From Heloderma charlesbogerti (Eukaryota; Chordata; Lepidosauria; Squamata; Helodermatidae): a stretch of DNA of 64,000 nt. Below are positions 32,149-41,880 of this stretch, piece by piece; the stretch's first letter is position 1; every line of letters begins with the position of its first letter. A model generated the notes under the pieces. It was not told the origin of the DNA. It saw only the letters and a list, made by a program, of their open reading frames with translations, and did no database searches. Location of the stretch: the NCBI GenBank assembly GCA_026122225.1, contig JANEZZ010002202.1, positions 558,001-622,000 on the forward strand, in the 5' to 3' direction. A program made the position numbers and the translations under genes.

Positions 32149-32390
32149 TTGTCTGATCTCAGATGCTAAGCGGGGTCGGCCCCGGTCAGTAGTTGGATGG
32201 GCGACTGCCTGGGAATCAGGCTTCCTGCACCGAGCAGGGGGTTGTTGTATCCCTTCAAATGAGACTAAGTTTTACCCCCTCCTATACCCCACTCAGGATG
32301 TTTTTTTAAAAAAATTAAGGCGTTATCCTCACAGAATCGGGCTTCTCCGCGATGTTTTTTTTTTTTCTAATTGAGGGATGATCTTCGAAG
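32149..32390 (+). pseudogene. 5S rRNA-like sequence, left arm of a palindrome
   Basis: CTTGTCTGATCTCAGATGC, TAAGCGGGGTCGG, TAGTTGGATGGGCGACTGCC and TGGGAATCAGG follow the order of the vertebrate 5S rRNA from the internal promoter region towards the 3' end. The first half of a 5S gene is missing. About 32231-32390 is non-5S sequence ending at the palindrome centre, AAGCTT at 32388-32393. Confidence 0.7.
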
Positions 32391-32635
32391 CTTCAAAGAT
32401 CATGCCTCAATTAGGAAAAAAAACATTGCTGAGAAGCCCCAATTCTGCAAGGATAACACCTTAATTTAAAAAAAAAACAAACATCCAGCGCAGGGGATAG
32501 GAGGGGGTAAAACTTAATCTCATTTGAAGGGATACAACAACCCCCTGCTCAGTGCAAGAAGCCTGATTCCCAGGCAGTCTCCCATCCAAGCACTGACCGG
32601 GACCCACCCTGCTTAGCTTCCGAGATCAGACAAGC
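32391..32635 (-). pseudogene. 5S rRNA-like sequence, right arm of a palindrome
   Basis: The complement of the left arm. GATTCCCAGGCAGTCTCCC, CATCCAAGCACTGACCGGG and GCTTAGCTTCCGAGATCAGA is 5S rRNA in reverse; its GCTTCCGAGATCAGA is closer to a normal 5S gene than the left arm. The two arms together could fold into a hairpin of about 240 bp per side. Confidence 0.7.
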
Positions 32636-32993
32636 ATGCGCACATCCAGCCCTTTGCTTGTTCCTGAGGAAATGGGGGCTGCTGAGGAAGCTATGTGATC
32701 AGTAGCCAGAAGAAGACATGGGGCCGTTGAGAGCTGTGATTGGACAGGAGGGAAATACAAACACCACCGCATATGGATAGGCAGGGGAGGGGACTATGAC
32801 CAGATATGGTAGTGAAGGCGGAAAATTAAAGCACATTAAGGGGAAATACCAGGATATTAGGGTATTGAAAGCGGGGGCACGGAAGTGGGAAATTCCGGTT
32901 GCAATTCTAGGCGGCTACTGCGTAGTGTGAAAGGCGGGTGGTGAAACCTCATTGGAAGTGAAAAAAGGTGGTAAGTGTAGATCCAGCCTTGGT

Positions 32994-33519
32994 CAGCCTA
33001 TCACGGCAGGCTAAAAAAAAAATGCGTACGCAAATGGCAGCGGCTACGGACGCCACCAGTTCCGTTCCTTATTTTTGGCTGTCTTAGTCTACGTAAATAT
33101 TTATGTAGATTATTACGGCGAAAATAAAGAGGAACGCAAATAACGTAGCGGGCGCTATTTGTGTTCCCCTTTACTTTCGCCGTTATAGTCTACATAAATA
33201 TTTACGTAGACTAAGATGGCCAAAAATAAAGAACGCAAATGGCGGCAGCCGTAACCACCGCCATTTGCATACGCGGGTTTTTGGGGTTTTTTACCCAGAG
33301 CCCTCCGCGGCCGGAAATCCGGCTACGGACACCTCTGGCCTGGGCCTGGCCAGCTGCTCCGCAGAGCCACCATGGAGCACAGCCGGCCGGTCAAGGATTC
33401 CGGGGGGGGGAGGAACAGAGCGCCTCTCCCCCATCGAGGATTCTGGGGGGAGGGACGGAACGCCTCCCCCCCCCATAAACATAATCCGCGGAAAGGTAAG
33501 TGACTTTCATACATCCCTA
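32994..33519 (-). mobile_element. hAT-like palindromic MITE, left part missing
   Basis: The right tip is GACTTTCATACATCCCTA with an outward AAGGTAAGT near 33493. Inside are GTCTTAGTCTACGTAAAT palindromes at about 33085-33119 and 33180-33222 around an AACGCAAATAACG centre. The left end begins in the middle of a TAGCCTATCACGG palindrome, next to the foldback element. Confidence 0.8.
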
Positions 33520-34118
33520 TTTATTATCAAAAGAGCTTTACAGAGACAAAAGGAGGAACAGAGGATATATAAAACAAAAACAAACCTAAGCCTTTAAACT
33601 ATCTAACCTGCACAGATCCCAAGACCAGCACTTTGAATTGAATCTGGAAGCAGACAGGTAACTGATGAACAAGATTTGAGTTCTACTGCCTCCTTTCTAA
33701 CCACTGTTGGAAACTTATGAATGCTCAGATAGTTTGAAACAGCTTTTAAAACCATAATAATTGGTTGTAACCAATGTTAATCCTGCTTAGAGTAGATCCA
33801 TTGAAATGAGTGGGACTTAACTTAGACTAAAATTGGATACAGCTCAATTTCACAATGTTTCTCATGTATCTCTGTGTGTCAGCTTTGTAAGTTAGCTAGC
33901 AATGCTAACAATCTAGCATTGCTAGCTTAAAGCTAGCAATCTACCATACCTTTGGCACCCAGGTGATTATATAAATGTCAAAGTGAGAATTTTTTCCCTA
34001 CTTGTAAAGGCCTTTTCCTTAGTGCTTCGGATGCATATATTGACTATAATTATTAAGGTTGAAATCGGGAACCTGAAGAAGCCATAGGAAGTAGCGTAAA
34101 TGCTGCTCCAGAGGACCC
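33520..34118. other. No gene; one short repeat
   Basis: About 33775-33845 is a piece of the GCAATCCTATGCA-type repeat (TTAATCCTGCTTAGAGTAG, GGGACTTAACTTAGAC). The direct repeat GCTAGCAAT near 33893-33937 is local. Confidence 0.4.
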
Positions 34119-34517
34119 TCAGATATGCCAGTGAAAAGTTCTGCCAGAGGAGATGACCCTCCAGTGATGTTTTGCTGACACCAGGATGCCAAAATGGGGT
34201 GCCGGATTGGGCAGGCTTGGCTCCACAGGATCCAAAGCTCCATCATTGTCCTTTTCCATGGCCTCTAGGCATGCTAGGATTGAAGCCAAATCTGGGCCTG
34301 CCTTGTCCTCTGAAGAAGAATGAAACCTACCCTGTGGCTTCTTTGCGGGGGGCACTACCCTTTCCTTTCCTGCCCCCCCCTGCCCCTTTTTAGGAGGCAT
34401 GTTGTCAATTATAATTAGCAAAGAGCTAAAAGGAGAAGGATCCCAGAGACCACCCGAGAGAGGCCAAATACTCAATATCCACACCGCAACCCAAGTGGCA
34501 ATCAGATTAGCGTACAC
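34119..34517 (-). pseudogene. Gag-like ORF of a retrotransposon, tentative
   Basis: A 132-codon minus-strand frame. From an internal ATG the peptide begins MPPKKGQGGAGKE, then has a basic segment and ASILACLEAMEKDN, a short helical stretch. This composition recalls the first ORF of Ngaro/DIRS-type elements in reptiles. It lies opposite in strand to the RNase H, recombinase and hydrolase remains to its right, so it may be a different copy. Identity is uncertain. Confidence 0.35.
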
Positions 34518-34639
34518 CTATGGTGTACTAACAAATACACAAATAAGTCTGCAAGCCCCAGGAAAAGTGGGGCTTCACCAGAGGACTACCTGGGATATGA
34601 CCCCAGAGCCCCAACAAACCAGGCTGGAGCAAGGAACTA

Positions 34640-35470
34640 GCCCATAGTTGGGCTCAGAAGCCCCAGATTTGGCAAGGGATCCTCCTTTCGAAGGAATGCC
34701 AGGGGGAAAGAGTTGGTTTCCCAAGCCTCTGGGGTGGCTGTCCGCCCCCAGCCACCCCAAAGGAGTCAGAAGAGTCCTCAAAACGGCTGGTGATACAGGG
34801 CCTGAAAAAGGTGGACACCCCCAGGGGGACTGCAAACCAAGCCTCCAGGCTAGCTGTTCACACCCAGCCACCCTAAAGGAGTCAGAAGGGCCTCAAAATG
34901 ACTGCGACCCTATATTGCTCCCACTCCCCTAGGGGCCCTTGTACGCAAACCTTGGGCCAAAGGGCCCTAGAAGAAAAATGGAGCCACCCTTAAAAGGTCG
35001 GCCCTGAAGCTGCCTGTGGCATGCAAAATGAGCAGCAGGTCCCATGCAACCCTCCGATCAGGCCCTCGCCATCCTCTGATGCTGTCTACTGCCACCTACC
35101 AAAGGGGTTTCGAAGGGGGAGTGGTTAGATGTTCTCTTCCCCCATCCAGTGAGTGGAAAATAATGGAACAAGGCCTTAGTATTGATAACAGGGTCAGGAA
35201 GGCTGGAACAGAGTAATGGCCCTGCCCAAAAGAGCCCTTCCCAGTTGGAACCGAGCCCCTCATATGGCCTTGTAGTTGTTCCATGGTAGGAGGATATGGT
35301 GTTTTGTAACTTGCATTTTAGAAAGGTTCTGGGTTTCATTCCAGGGCTAGTGTCAGGCCCACTTTTCTCTGAAATCAGAGATGTATCTGCAGTAGGTACA
35401 TTGTTAAATTATATTTAAGGATACAGCATGCTTGTTGTTCAGTCTGTATGTGGACTTGTTTGTCCTTACT
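34640..35470. repeat. Possible retrotransposon flank with tandem unit
   Basis: A unit with CCAAGCCTC and CAGCCACCC, CAAAGGAGTCAGAAG begins at 34721 and again at 34837, a period of about 116 bp. The region after 35210 is unclassified. No domain is recognised in the short frames. Confidence 0.35.
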
Positions 35471-35476
35471 CTGTTC

Positions 35477-35979
35477 TAGGGATGTTGAAGAATTCCCCCC
35501 GAAGTCCGTGGTCGAATGGGGCAATCCCCCTCGCCACCCTGCGTAATCCCCCTGGGACGGAGCCTACCTGGGGGTGGAGGCAGCGACAGCAGCGGCAGTG
35601 GATGCGGTGGTGGATGCAGCGGCGGCGGCTCCGGCTCCTATTTTGGCCGCTGCCGGGCTGCTGCAGCCACAAATGGCGGCCGTCGTAGTGGCTGCCATTT
35701 GCGTGGCTGCCTTTTGCCTTGATAGGGTACATAAATACTTAAGTAGCCTATCATGGCTTGGCAGGGACGCAAATGGTGGCCAGCGTAGTGGCCACCATTT
35801 GCAGCCGCAGCAGCCCAGCAGCAACCAGAATCTGTCTGCGGCCAGCCCCGGCCAGCGGCTCCATGAAGTCGCCATGGAGTGGAGCCAGCCTGGGAGGATT
35901 CCAGGGGGAGGAACGGAGCACCTCCTCCCCACCGCAGATGCCCCTGAACGGAGCCAGGTAAGGCATTCGTACATCCCTA
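35477..35979 (-). mobile_element. hAT-like palindromic MITE (503 bp)
   Basis: Tips are TAGGGATGTTGAAGAATTC and CATTCGTACATCCCTA. TSD is CTCTGTTC (35469-35476) against CTCTGTTG (35980-35987). One palindrome, TACATAAATACTTAAGTAGC at about 35718-35757, plus inverted AAATGGCGGCC / GTGGCCACCATTTG pairs. Outward donors are CAGGTAGGC (minus, near 35568) and CAGGTAAGG (near 35957). Confidence 0.87.
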
Positions 35980-36015
35980 CTCTGTTGGCACCTTCAGAGT
36001 GATAATGCCTACAGG

Positions 36016-36338
36016 ATGCTAGGGGGGCAAGGCAAGTTGACATATACAGAGGCTGATGTCACACTTCGTGCCCTTCAGGGAGTGGATGAGTCCTTATTTC
36101 ACCGTTATAGCTTCTGTCCCATGCTGGCCTTTGGTGGAGGCTGTGTCATACTGAAAGTGGGGTTAGGCTCCCACACCATTGAGTTAGCCACTCCCTCCCA
36201 GCCGGAAGAGGATTTTGGTTGGGTCTTAATTTTCAGAAGATTACCAGAGTTTCCTTTTTGGGAACACGAGTTCATCTTCAAGGTAAAGCTGCAGATGTAC
36301 TGTGATGCCTCTAGTGGGCTGGGTTTGGGGGTTGATTT
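36016..36338 (+). pseudogene. Ngaro-like RT/RNase H region
   Basis: One open frame covers this part. Towards its end FPFWEHEFIFKVKLQMYCDA is followed by SSGLGLGVDF. The YCDASSG segment fits the first catalytic aspartate motif of RNase H in tyrosine-recombinase retrotransposons, and the preceding FW is typical of the join to the reverse transcriptase. The RT catalytic YxDD box is not seen here. The frame is cut by the MITE at 36339. Confidence 0.55.
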
Positions 36339-37126
36339 TAGGGATGCTAGAAAATTCCGCCACGGATCTCGGTGAGGCCGAATGCCAGTGCATTCGGCCC
36401 CCCGAACTCCGTGGTGGAATGGCCTGCCACCCCCCCACGGATCCCCCCTGGGATGAGACTTACCTGGGGCGGATCTTCCAGGCGGCGGCGGCTGCAACAG
36501 CTGGTCTTCCGACTGGCTGCCGCCGCCGCCATTTCCAGTGTTGTAAAAAAAAAAAGACGTGATAGGCTACGTAAAGATTTACATAGCCTATCATGGCTAG
36601 GTTTAAAAAAAAATGACATGATAGGCTACGTAAATCTTTACATAGCCTATCACGTCTGACTTTAAAAAAAACAACAACAACGCGCGTACGCAAATGGTGG
36701 CAGCTACAGCCGCTGCCATTTGCATTCCTTATTTTGGGCCGTCTTAGTCTACGTAAATATTTACGTAGATTAAGACGGCGAAAATAAGGGGGAACGCAAA
36801 TAGCGTCTGCTACACTATTTGCGTTCCCCTTATTTTCGCCACCTTAGTCTACGTAAACATTTACGTAGACTAAGACGGCCCAAAATAAGCAACGCAAATG
36901 GCGGCAGCCATAGCCGCCGCCATTTGCGTACGCGCTTTTTTTTTTTTTTAAGTCAGAGGTGATAGGCTATGTAAAGATTTACGTAGCCTATCATGGCTGA
37001 CTACAGGGACGCAAACGGCGGCGGCTACAGCCTCCACCATTTGCGTCCCTGCTAGCCAGTGGCTGGTGTCTCCCCCCCCCAGCGGAACCCGGCAGAGCCA
37101 GGTAAGGGCACTTTCATATATCCCTA
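36339..37126 (-). mobile_element. hAT-like palindromic MITE inserted in the RNase H region (788 bp)
   Basis: Tips are TAGGGATGCTAGAAAATTC and CTTTCATATATCCCTA. The exact TSD GTTGATTT is at 36331-36338 and 37127-37134. The core is a palindrome of palindromes: GTGATAGGCTA types at about 36557-36598, 36618-36656 and 36957-36997, GTCTTAGTCTACGTAAAT types at about 36740-36778 and 36843-36882, and an AACGCAAATAGCG centre between. Outward donors are CAGGTAAGT (minus, 36458-36466) and CAGGTAAGG (near 37099). Confidence 0.92.
36464..36532 (-). other. Exon-like ATG-to-donor cassette
   Basis: On the minus strand ATGGCGGCGGCGGCAGC opens a 23-codon frame that ends exactly at CAG before GTAAGT (phase 0). 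The peptide begins MAAAAASRKTSCC and ends LEDPPQ, close to the MAAAAAGWKTGRC...EDPPK module at 3194-3313. Confidence 0.3.
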
Positions 37127-37134
37127 GTTGATTT

Positions 37135-37470
37135 ATAGGATCATTGGGTGTGTAGTGTAGTGTGCCCAAGGATTGGCCCTCTGATCTCTCAAGATCCCGT
37201 TATCTGAACGTCTCTTATATGTGGCACTGCCCATGCAGGCCGATTCAAGGCTTAATGTCCATTCTTAACTTCCTTGTGTATGAAGGGCAGGCCTCCGTTC
37301 ATGTCATTAAAACACAGTCCTCCTGCAATCCAAACGTTATGGATCGGGTAGTAGCAGTGAATTTGCACCGCCTCCTACATAATATATTTTTTCTCATGAG
37401 GCATATAAATGACAGGTAGAATGCCAGTGCCAATGTTTTGTCTAATACCAGACTGCTGGCACTTCTAGAG
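37135..37470 (+). pseudogene. Possible Ngaro-like recombinase N-terminal part
   Basis: The frame contains LMSILNFLVYEGQASVHVIK, which resembles the SAM-like core-binding part of retrotransposon tyrosine recombinases in general pattern only. It directly follows the RNase H piece in the order expected of the element. Confidence is low because no catalytic residue is included. Confidence 0.3.
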
Positions 37471-37719
37471 ACCGTGCTAAGGGGTTCTCGTTGAGTGTCA
37501 TGTATTTAGTATTGGGTAAGCCATGATGCACTTCACAGCTCACAGGACAAGGGCCTCCCATACCCAGGTTGATAGGGAGCCCTGGGCTTTTGCTCTCACA
37601 TTTAGCTGCAGCAGTTGTAGTCTTCTCAGTAATTTATCGTTATGGTCTTGTCTCCTTTCCTAGGGTGTGGGACTTCACTGTTTCTTCCCTCACTGTTATT
37701 TTTCCTTTAGATTAATGGA

Positions 37720-38330
37720 ATGGACATGAACCCATGTGTGTGTGTGTCCTCATGTCTGGACACAGCATGGTGTTGGGCTGGTCCTGGAGGGCCTTATAGG
37801 TCAGGCTGCAGATCCCAGAGCGGGCTGTTCCAGGGTGCAGGTGTTAGTGGTTTGACAGACACAGCATGCAGTGAGAGCGCCTCCTTCCCACACCATTCCA
37901 TCATGGTTTGGTGTGTGTTCCCCCCGCAGGTTCTGGAGCTGCATCTAGGAGGGACGACCTGTTGGTGAAAGGCCAGGACCTCATCCTGTGTACCTTGGCC
38001 AATTCCCAGGTCATACGGCACAGTTGGCCAGGGATAACCATCATTAGTTCTGCTTGCTTCCTCAAATTAATTGGAGGAATGTTTGGAATTTGAGGGCCAT
38101 GGAAAGAGCCTGTCGGAAAGTGAACCAGGAGATGGCATTGGGCTATATCAGAATAGCGATGGGATCATCTCACATCTGGAAATTATTAGGGTGCGGGGGG
38201 AGCCTTATAATCAGGACCTGTCCCATTTGGCAACGACAAACTGTGTTGGATCAGCTAAGGGCCTGCGAGAAGTCCTTCAGCACAGGAGGGGGGAGTGTGG
38301 CTAAGCATTAGGCTTGTCACTCCCCGTGGC
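37720..38330 (+). pseudogene. SGNH-hydrolase domain remnant, first copy
   Basis: The DNA matches 40850-41450 throughout (TTCCATCATGG/TTCCATCAACATG, CAGGTTCTGGAGCTGCATC / CAGGTTTTGGTGCTGCATC, GACCTCATCCTG). LELHLGG keeps the start of the block-III LHLGGND motif, but a frameshift disrupts the ND. Stops and shifts are frequent. A hairpin-like TAAGCATTAGGCTTGTCA follows near 38302, as after the second copy. Confidence 0.6.
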
Positions 38331-38739
38331 CTCTAGGATACAGGCTTCTGTGCGCGACATGCCATCCAGGGCAGGGCCCGGGACATCACCTGCAACTGCG
38401 GACTCCAGGCATCCCCTTTCCCCACATATCCTTTATGACTCCTGAGATTGTGGCCATTAATTTGCAACTCTACTTCCGAGGCGTCATTGTTGTATGTGGC
38501 CGCCTTAATGGTTTCCTTTGGGACCCTCAGAATCTCCAAGCTGGTCTGGGCATCCACATATGATGCAACTGATTGGGCCCTGAGATATTTGGCGCCCAGG
38601 CACAATATAATATTGTGTGGATTTGGTTCAGGAAACTTAAAACTGACTAATTAGCTAGGGGGGCAGAGGTGTTTCTTCTCCCTACGCTAATAGAGGAATT
38701 ATGCCCCGTCAGGGTGTTAGCTGCTTTCCTGCATCTATA
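38331..38739. other. Unclassified retrotransposon-linked segment
   Basis: A minus-strand frame of 90 codons (38333-38605) containing SLEILRVPKETIKAATYNND is open here. I do not recognise it. It may be a separate repeat or a rearranged part of the Ngaro-like element. Confidence 0.3.
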
Positions 38740-38747
38740 GGGGATGG

Positions 38748-39545
38748 TAGGGATGGGGATTTCAATTTCAATTTCTGCCTGAAACTTCGGGGGGCCGAGT
38801 GCCAACGTATTCGGCCCCCTGAAGTAGTTTCGGGGAGAAATTCTCTGCCCCCCCCGGATGGGACTTACCTTTCACGAATGTCCCTCCCGGCGGCGGGTCC
38901 CAGCGGCGGTTCGGCAGGTCTTCGACAGGGGCGGGGGCGGCAGCCGGTCTTTCGACCTGCTGCCGCCGCCGCCATTCCAATAAAAGTAAAAAAAAAAAAT
39001 CGCTCCCGTGATAAGCTACGTGACAATTAACGTAGCCTATCATGGCTAGATTTGCAAAGTCAGCCGTGATAGGCTACATAAATCGTCACGTAGCCTATCA
39101 CGGGTGACTTAAATGTAGACTACGTAGATTACATAGACTATGGCGAAAATAAGGGCAACGCTATTTGTGTTGCCCTTATTTTCACTGTAGTCTACGTAAA
39201 TCTTTATGTAGACTACAGCGACCAAATAAGGAACGCGAATGGCGGCTCCCTATGGGGGCCGCCATTTGTGTACGCGCTTTTTTTTTTTTTAAGTCACCCG
39301 TGATAGGCTATGTGACGATTAACGTAACCTATCACGGCTGACTTTGCAGATCTAGCCGTGATAGGCTACGTAAATCGTCACGTAGCCTATCACGGGGGCG
39401 GTTTTTTTTTTAAACTTTTTATTTCGCGGCCGGGCAAGGCGAGGCGCCTCCCCCCCGGCCTGAACTTCAGGGGGAGCAGCGAAGCGCCTCCCCCCCACCG
39501 CGAAGCAAGCTGCGAGACCAGGTAAGTGACTTTCGTGCACCCCTA
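38748..39545 (-). mobile_element. hAT-like palindromic MITE inserted in the Ngaro-like region (798 bp)
   Basis: Tips are TAGGGATGGGGATTTC and CTTTCGTGCACCCCTA. No clean TSD is visible because the site is in a short tandem repeat: TGCATCTATAGGGGATGG occurs both at the left flank (near 38730) and downstream (near 39569). Four GTGATAGGCTACGT palindromes at about 39007-39045, 39066-39103, 39298-39337 and 39357-39394 flank GTAGTCTACGTAAAT types. Outward donors are AAGGTAAGT (minus, 38864-38872) and CAGGTAAGT (near 39520). Confidence 0.85.
38870..38975 (-). other. Exon-like ATG-to-donor cassette, second subtype
   Basis: On the minus strand ATGGCGGCGGCGGCAGC opens a frame that stays open for 106 bp to the donor (phase 1). 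The peptide starts MAAAAAGRKTGCRPRPC and ends AAGRDIRE. The module at 40455-40561 has a similar peptide, MAAAAVGRETGHRHRPC to ERDIR, but stops four bases before its donor. Confidence 0.28.
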
Positions 39546-39726
39546 ACGGTAGATAGCCCAGTCTTTTCTGCATCTATAGGGGATGGTAGATAGCCTAGTC
39601 TTTTCCTCAGATGGGTCCCCCCCATTTAACTATATCAATTTTGGACTGTTACTAAGCTGGCATTGAGTACTCTCAGTCTAGGAAATCCGATTTAGGACAC
39701 ATTGTTTCAGCATTGGGGCTGCTGCT
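39546..39726 (+). pseudogene. Ngaro-like recombinase, C-terminal part before the MITE
   Basis: The stretch from about 39660 reads as a frame with IRFRTHCFSIGAAA, ending at the TSD CTGCTGCT. In tyrosine recombinases of this type the usual text is HSFRIGAAT; the His of HxxR is present, the Arg reads Ser. It joins 40683-40780 across the MITE. Confidence 0.55.
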
Positions 39727-40682
39727 TAGGGATGTACGAAAGGGACATACCTTGTCCCGCAGCTTTTTTCGCCGTGGGGGGGAGGCGCTTCACTTCTCCC
39801 CCCGAAGTTCAGGCAAGGGGGGGAGGTGTCCCGCCTCGCCCGGCCAAAATTCAGGCCGGGGGGGAGGTGCCCCGCCTCGCCCAGCTGAAATTCAGGCTGG
39901 GGAGAAGCACCCCATCTCCCCGGCCGCGAAAGGAAAAAAAAAAAAAACGTGATAGGCTACGTAACGATTAACGTACCCTATCACGGCTAGATTTCCAAAG
40001 TCAGCCGTGATAGGCTACGTTAATTGTCATGTAGCCTATCATGGGTGACTTTGGGGGGGAAAAAAAAGCGTGTACGCAAATGGCGGCGGCCCATGGGCAC
40101 CGCCATTTGTGTTCCTTATTTTGGCACGTCTAGTCTACGTAAAGATTTACGTAGACTACGGTGAAAATAAGGGAACGCTATTTGCGTTGCCCTTATTTTC
40201 GCCGTAGTCTACGTAAATCTTACGTAGACTAGACGTGCCAAAATAAGGAACGTAAATGGCGGTGCCCATGGGCCGCTGCCATTTGCGTATGCACTTTTTT
40301 TTTTTTCCGAAGTCACCCGTGATAGGCTATGTGACGATTTACGTAGCCTATCACAGGTGACTTGGGAAATCTAGCCATGATAGGCTACGTAAATCGTCAC
40401 ATAGCCTATCACAGGTATGTGTTTTTTGTGTGTTTTTTACTTTTTTATTTTGTAATGGCGGCGGCGGCAGTTGGTCGGGAGACCGGCCACCGCCACCGCC
40501 CCTGCCGAAACGCCGCCGAACCACCGCCGGGACCCGCCGCCGAGAGGGACATTCGCTGAAGGTAAGTCCCATCCTGGGGGGGGCAGGGGGCCGGTGGAGA
40601 ATTTCCTCAACACTTTCGGGGGGCCGAATGCCTCGGCGCTCGGCCTCCCGAAGATTCGTGGAGAAATTCTCCACCATCCCTA
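39727..40682 (+). mobile_element. hAT-like palindromic MITE splitting the recombinase (956 bp)
   Basis: Tips are TAGGGATGTACGAAAGG and TTCTCCACCATCCCTA. The exact TSD CTGCTGCT is at 39719-39726 and 40683-40690. It carries four GTGATAGGCTA palindromes (about 39948-39988, 40006-40046, 40317-40358, 40375-40413) and two GTAGTCTACGTAAA types in a symmetrical order. Outward donors are AAGGTATGT (minus, near 39750) and AAGGTAAGT at 40559-40567. Confidence 0.92.
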
Positions 40683-40790
40683 CTGCTGCTACAGCCGCGT
40701 CTTTGGGTTTTTCACTGGATGAAGTGAAGGCAGTGGGCAGGTAGTGCTCCAAGGCTTTCAGGACTTATGTGTGGGCTTTTCCTTGGTTCC
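40683..40790 (+). pseudogene. Ngaro-like recombinase, end
   Basis: In frame: ASLGFSLDEVKAVGRW, then CSKAFRTYVW. VGRW.S.AFRTY is the block containing the catalytic tyrosine of tyrosine recombinases of this group, so the nucleophile is preserved here. Upstream parts are lost or broken. Confidence 0.65.
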
Positions 40791-40849
40791 AGGGAATTGC
40801 CTCTCCTTTTCTGTTACGTACTGTTCTCCTTTATCTCCTTTAGATGGAA

Positions 40850-41450
40850 TGGATGTGAAGCTGTGCATGTGCTCTTGTGGTCACAGCATGGTGTTCAGGG
40901 ATGGTTGGAGGTCTTAGGTCAAGTTGTGGATCCCAGTTTGAACTGTCCCAGTGTGCCCGTGTTCGGGGGTTTGGCAGACGTGGTATGCAGTGAGAATGCC
41001 CTCCCCACTCTATTCCATCAACATGAGGTGCACGTCCCCCTGCAGGTTTTGGTGCTGCATCTAGGGGGGAATGACCTGGCTGTGTGAAGGCAAGGACCTC
41101 ATTCTGCAGGCCTTGGCCAATTCTGAGTTATCCAGCACTGTGAGCTGGGGATAACTATAATTTGGTCTTGTGTGTTCACAAGAATGAAATGTGGAATGTT
41201 TGGACTCAGAAGGCCATGGAATGGGCCCATCAGAAAGTGGACTGGGAAGTAACCTTGGGGCTATGCAAGCATGGTGAAGGGATCATCGCTCACCAGGACA
41301 TCATCTGGACATGGAAGGAGCTTTATAGACAGGATGGTGTGCATCTGTCTGATCGACATATTTTTGTTGGATCTGCAAAGAGGCTTGCAGGAAGTTCTTC
41401 AGTGCAGGTGGGGGGAGTTTGACAAGCAATAGGCTTGTCACTCCCAGTGG
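40850..41450 (+). pseudogene. SGNH-hydrolase domain remnant, second copy
   Basis: Pieces in shifting frames give GSQFELSQCARVRGFGRRGM, VLVLHLGGNDL and QDGVHLSD. These are the middle block, the block-III GND motif and the block-V D..H motif of the SGNH hydrolases carried by Ngaro-type retrotransposons. At least two frameshifts and several stops separate them. Downstream, TTTGACAAGCAATAGGCTTG forms a short stem near 41418-41440. Confidence 0.72.
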
Positions 41451-41880
41451 TGGCTAGGACAGGCAAGGGGGAATGAGCTTAGGGATGGTGAATATCCAGA
41501 GGCACTGTTATGGTGACAGGTGATGCCTGAGGCCTCCCGAACGGGTTTTGCGGCTAGGCGGGGGGATAAGGGTTGCCTGTGAGACCGACTCACCTCACTC
41601 ACCCAGGAGCTTTGCGGCCCAGGAGGGGGGGGCAGGGGAAGGTCTACCTCCCCCATAAGGGGTCGTCCTGAGGGGCGGCGATGCTGTCACGCCACTCCTC
41701 AGACTGGGTATGTTTTCGCCCATTATAGTGCCAGCTAGCAGCTGGCACAGTCCAGTGCACGTCCTAGGTTTTCCCCTTTGCAGATATTTCAATAAATGTG
41801 GCCCAATTTCAATCCAAGCACTTGCGTCTGTCTCTTTATTACCCCTCTCCACTCGCAATAAAAATACAACACTGCTAAAC
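41451..41880 (+). repeat. LTR-like 3' part of the Ngaro-like element
   Basis: CCAGCTAGCAGCTGGCAC, GTCCTAGGTTTTCCCC and TTTCAATAAATGTGG followed by TTATTACCCCTCTCC resemble a promoter/polyadenylation end. No matching left repeat was found in the window. Confidence 0.4.

Larger units (their letters stand above)
31974..32990. mobile_element. Possible composite foldback element around 5S-like arms
   Basis: GGCCGATCTACATTGCAC at the left and AAGTGTAGATCCAGCC at the right resemble inverted tips and recall the GCTGAATCTACAC tip of the MITE at 14458-14611. The centre, 32149-32635, is a large palindrome. A convincing TSD was not found, so the element as a unit is tentative. Confidence 0.4.
35988..41880 (+). 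mobile_element. Ngaro/DIRS-like tyrosine-recombinase retrotransposon, degenerate
   Basis: From left to right I can read an RNase H start, a possible recombinase N-terminal part, a first SGNH-hydrolase remnant, a recombinase C-terminal part, a second SGNH-hydrolase remnant and an LTR-like end containing TTTCAATAAATGTGG. This set of domains is that of Ngaro-type elements (DIRS order), which encode a tyrosine recombinase in place of an integrase. The duplicated hydrolase suggests two overlapping or rearranged copies. Three hAT MITEs are inserted. All frames are broken. Outer limits are approximate. Confidence 0.7.

Noticed and set aside
32149..32635. Functional 5S rRNA gene
   Set aside because: Both arms lack the first part of the gene and carry substitutions; the natural terminator is not present.
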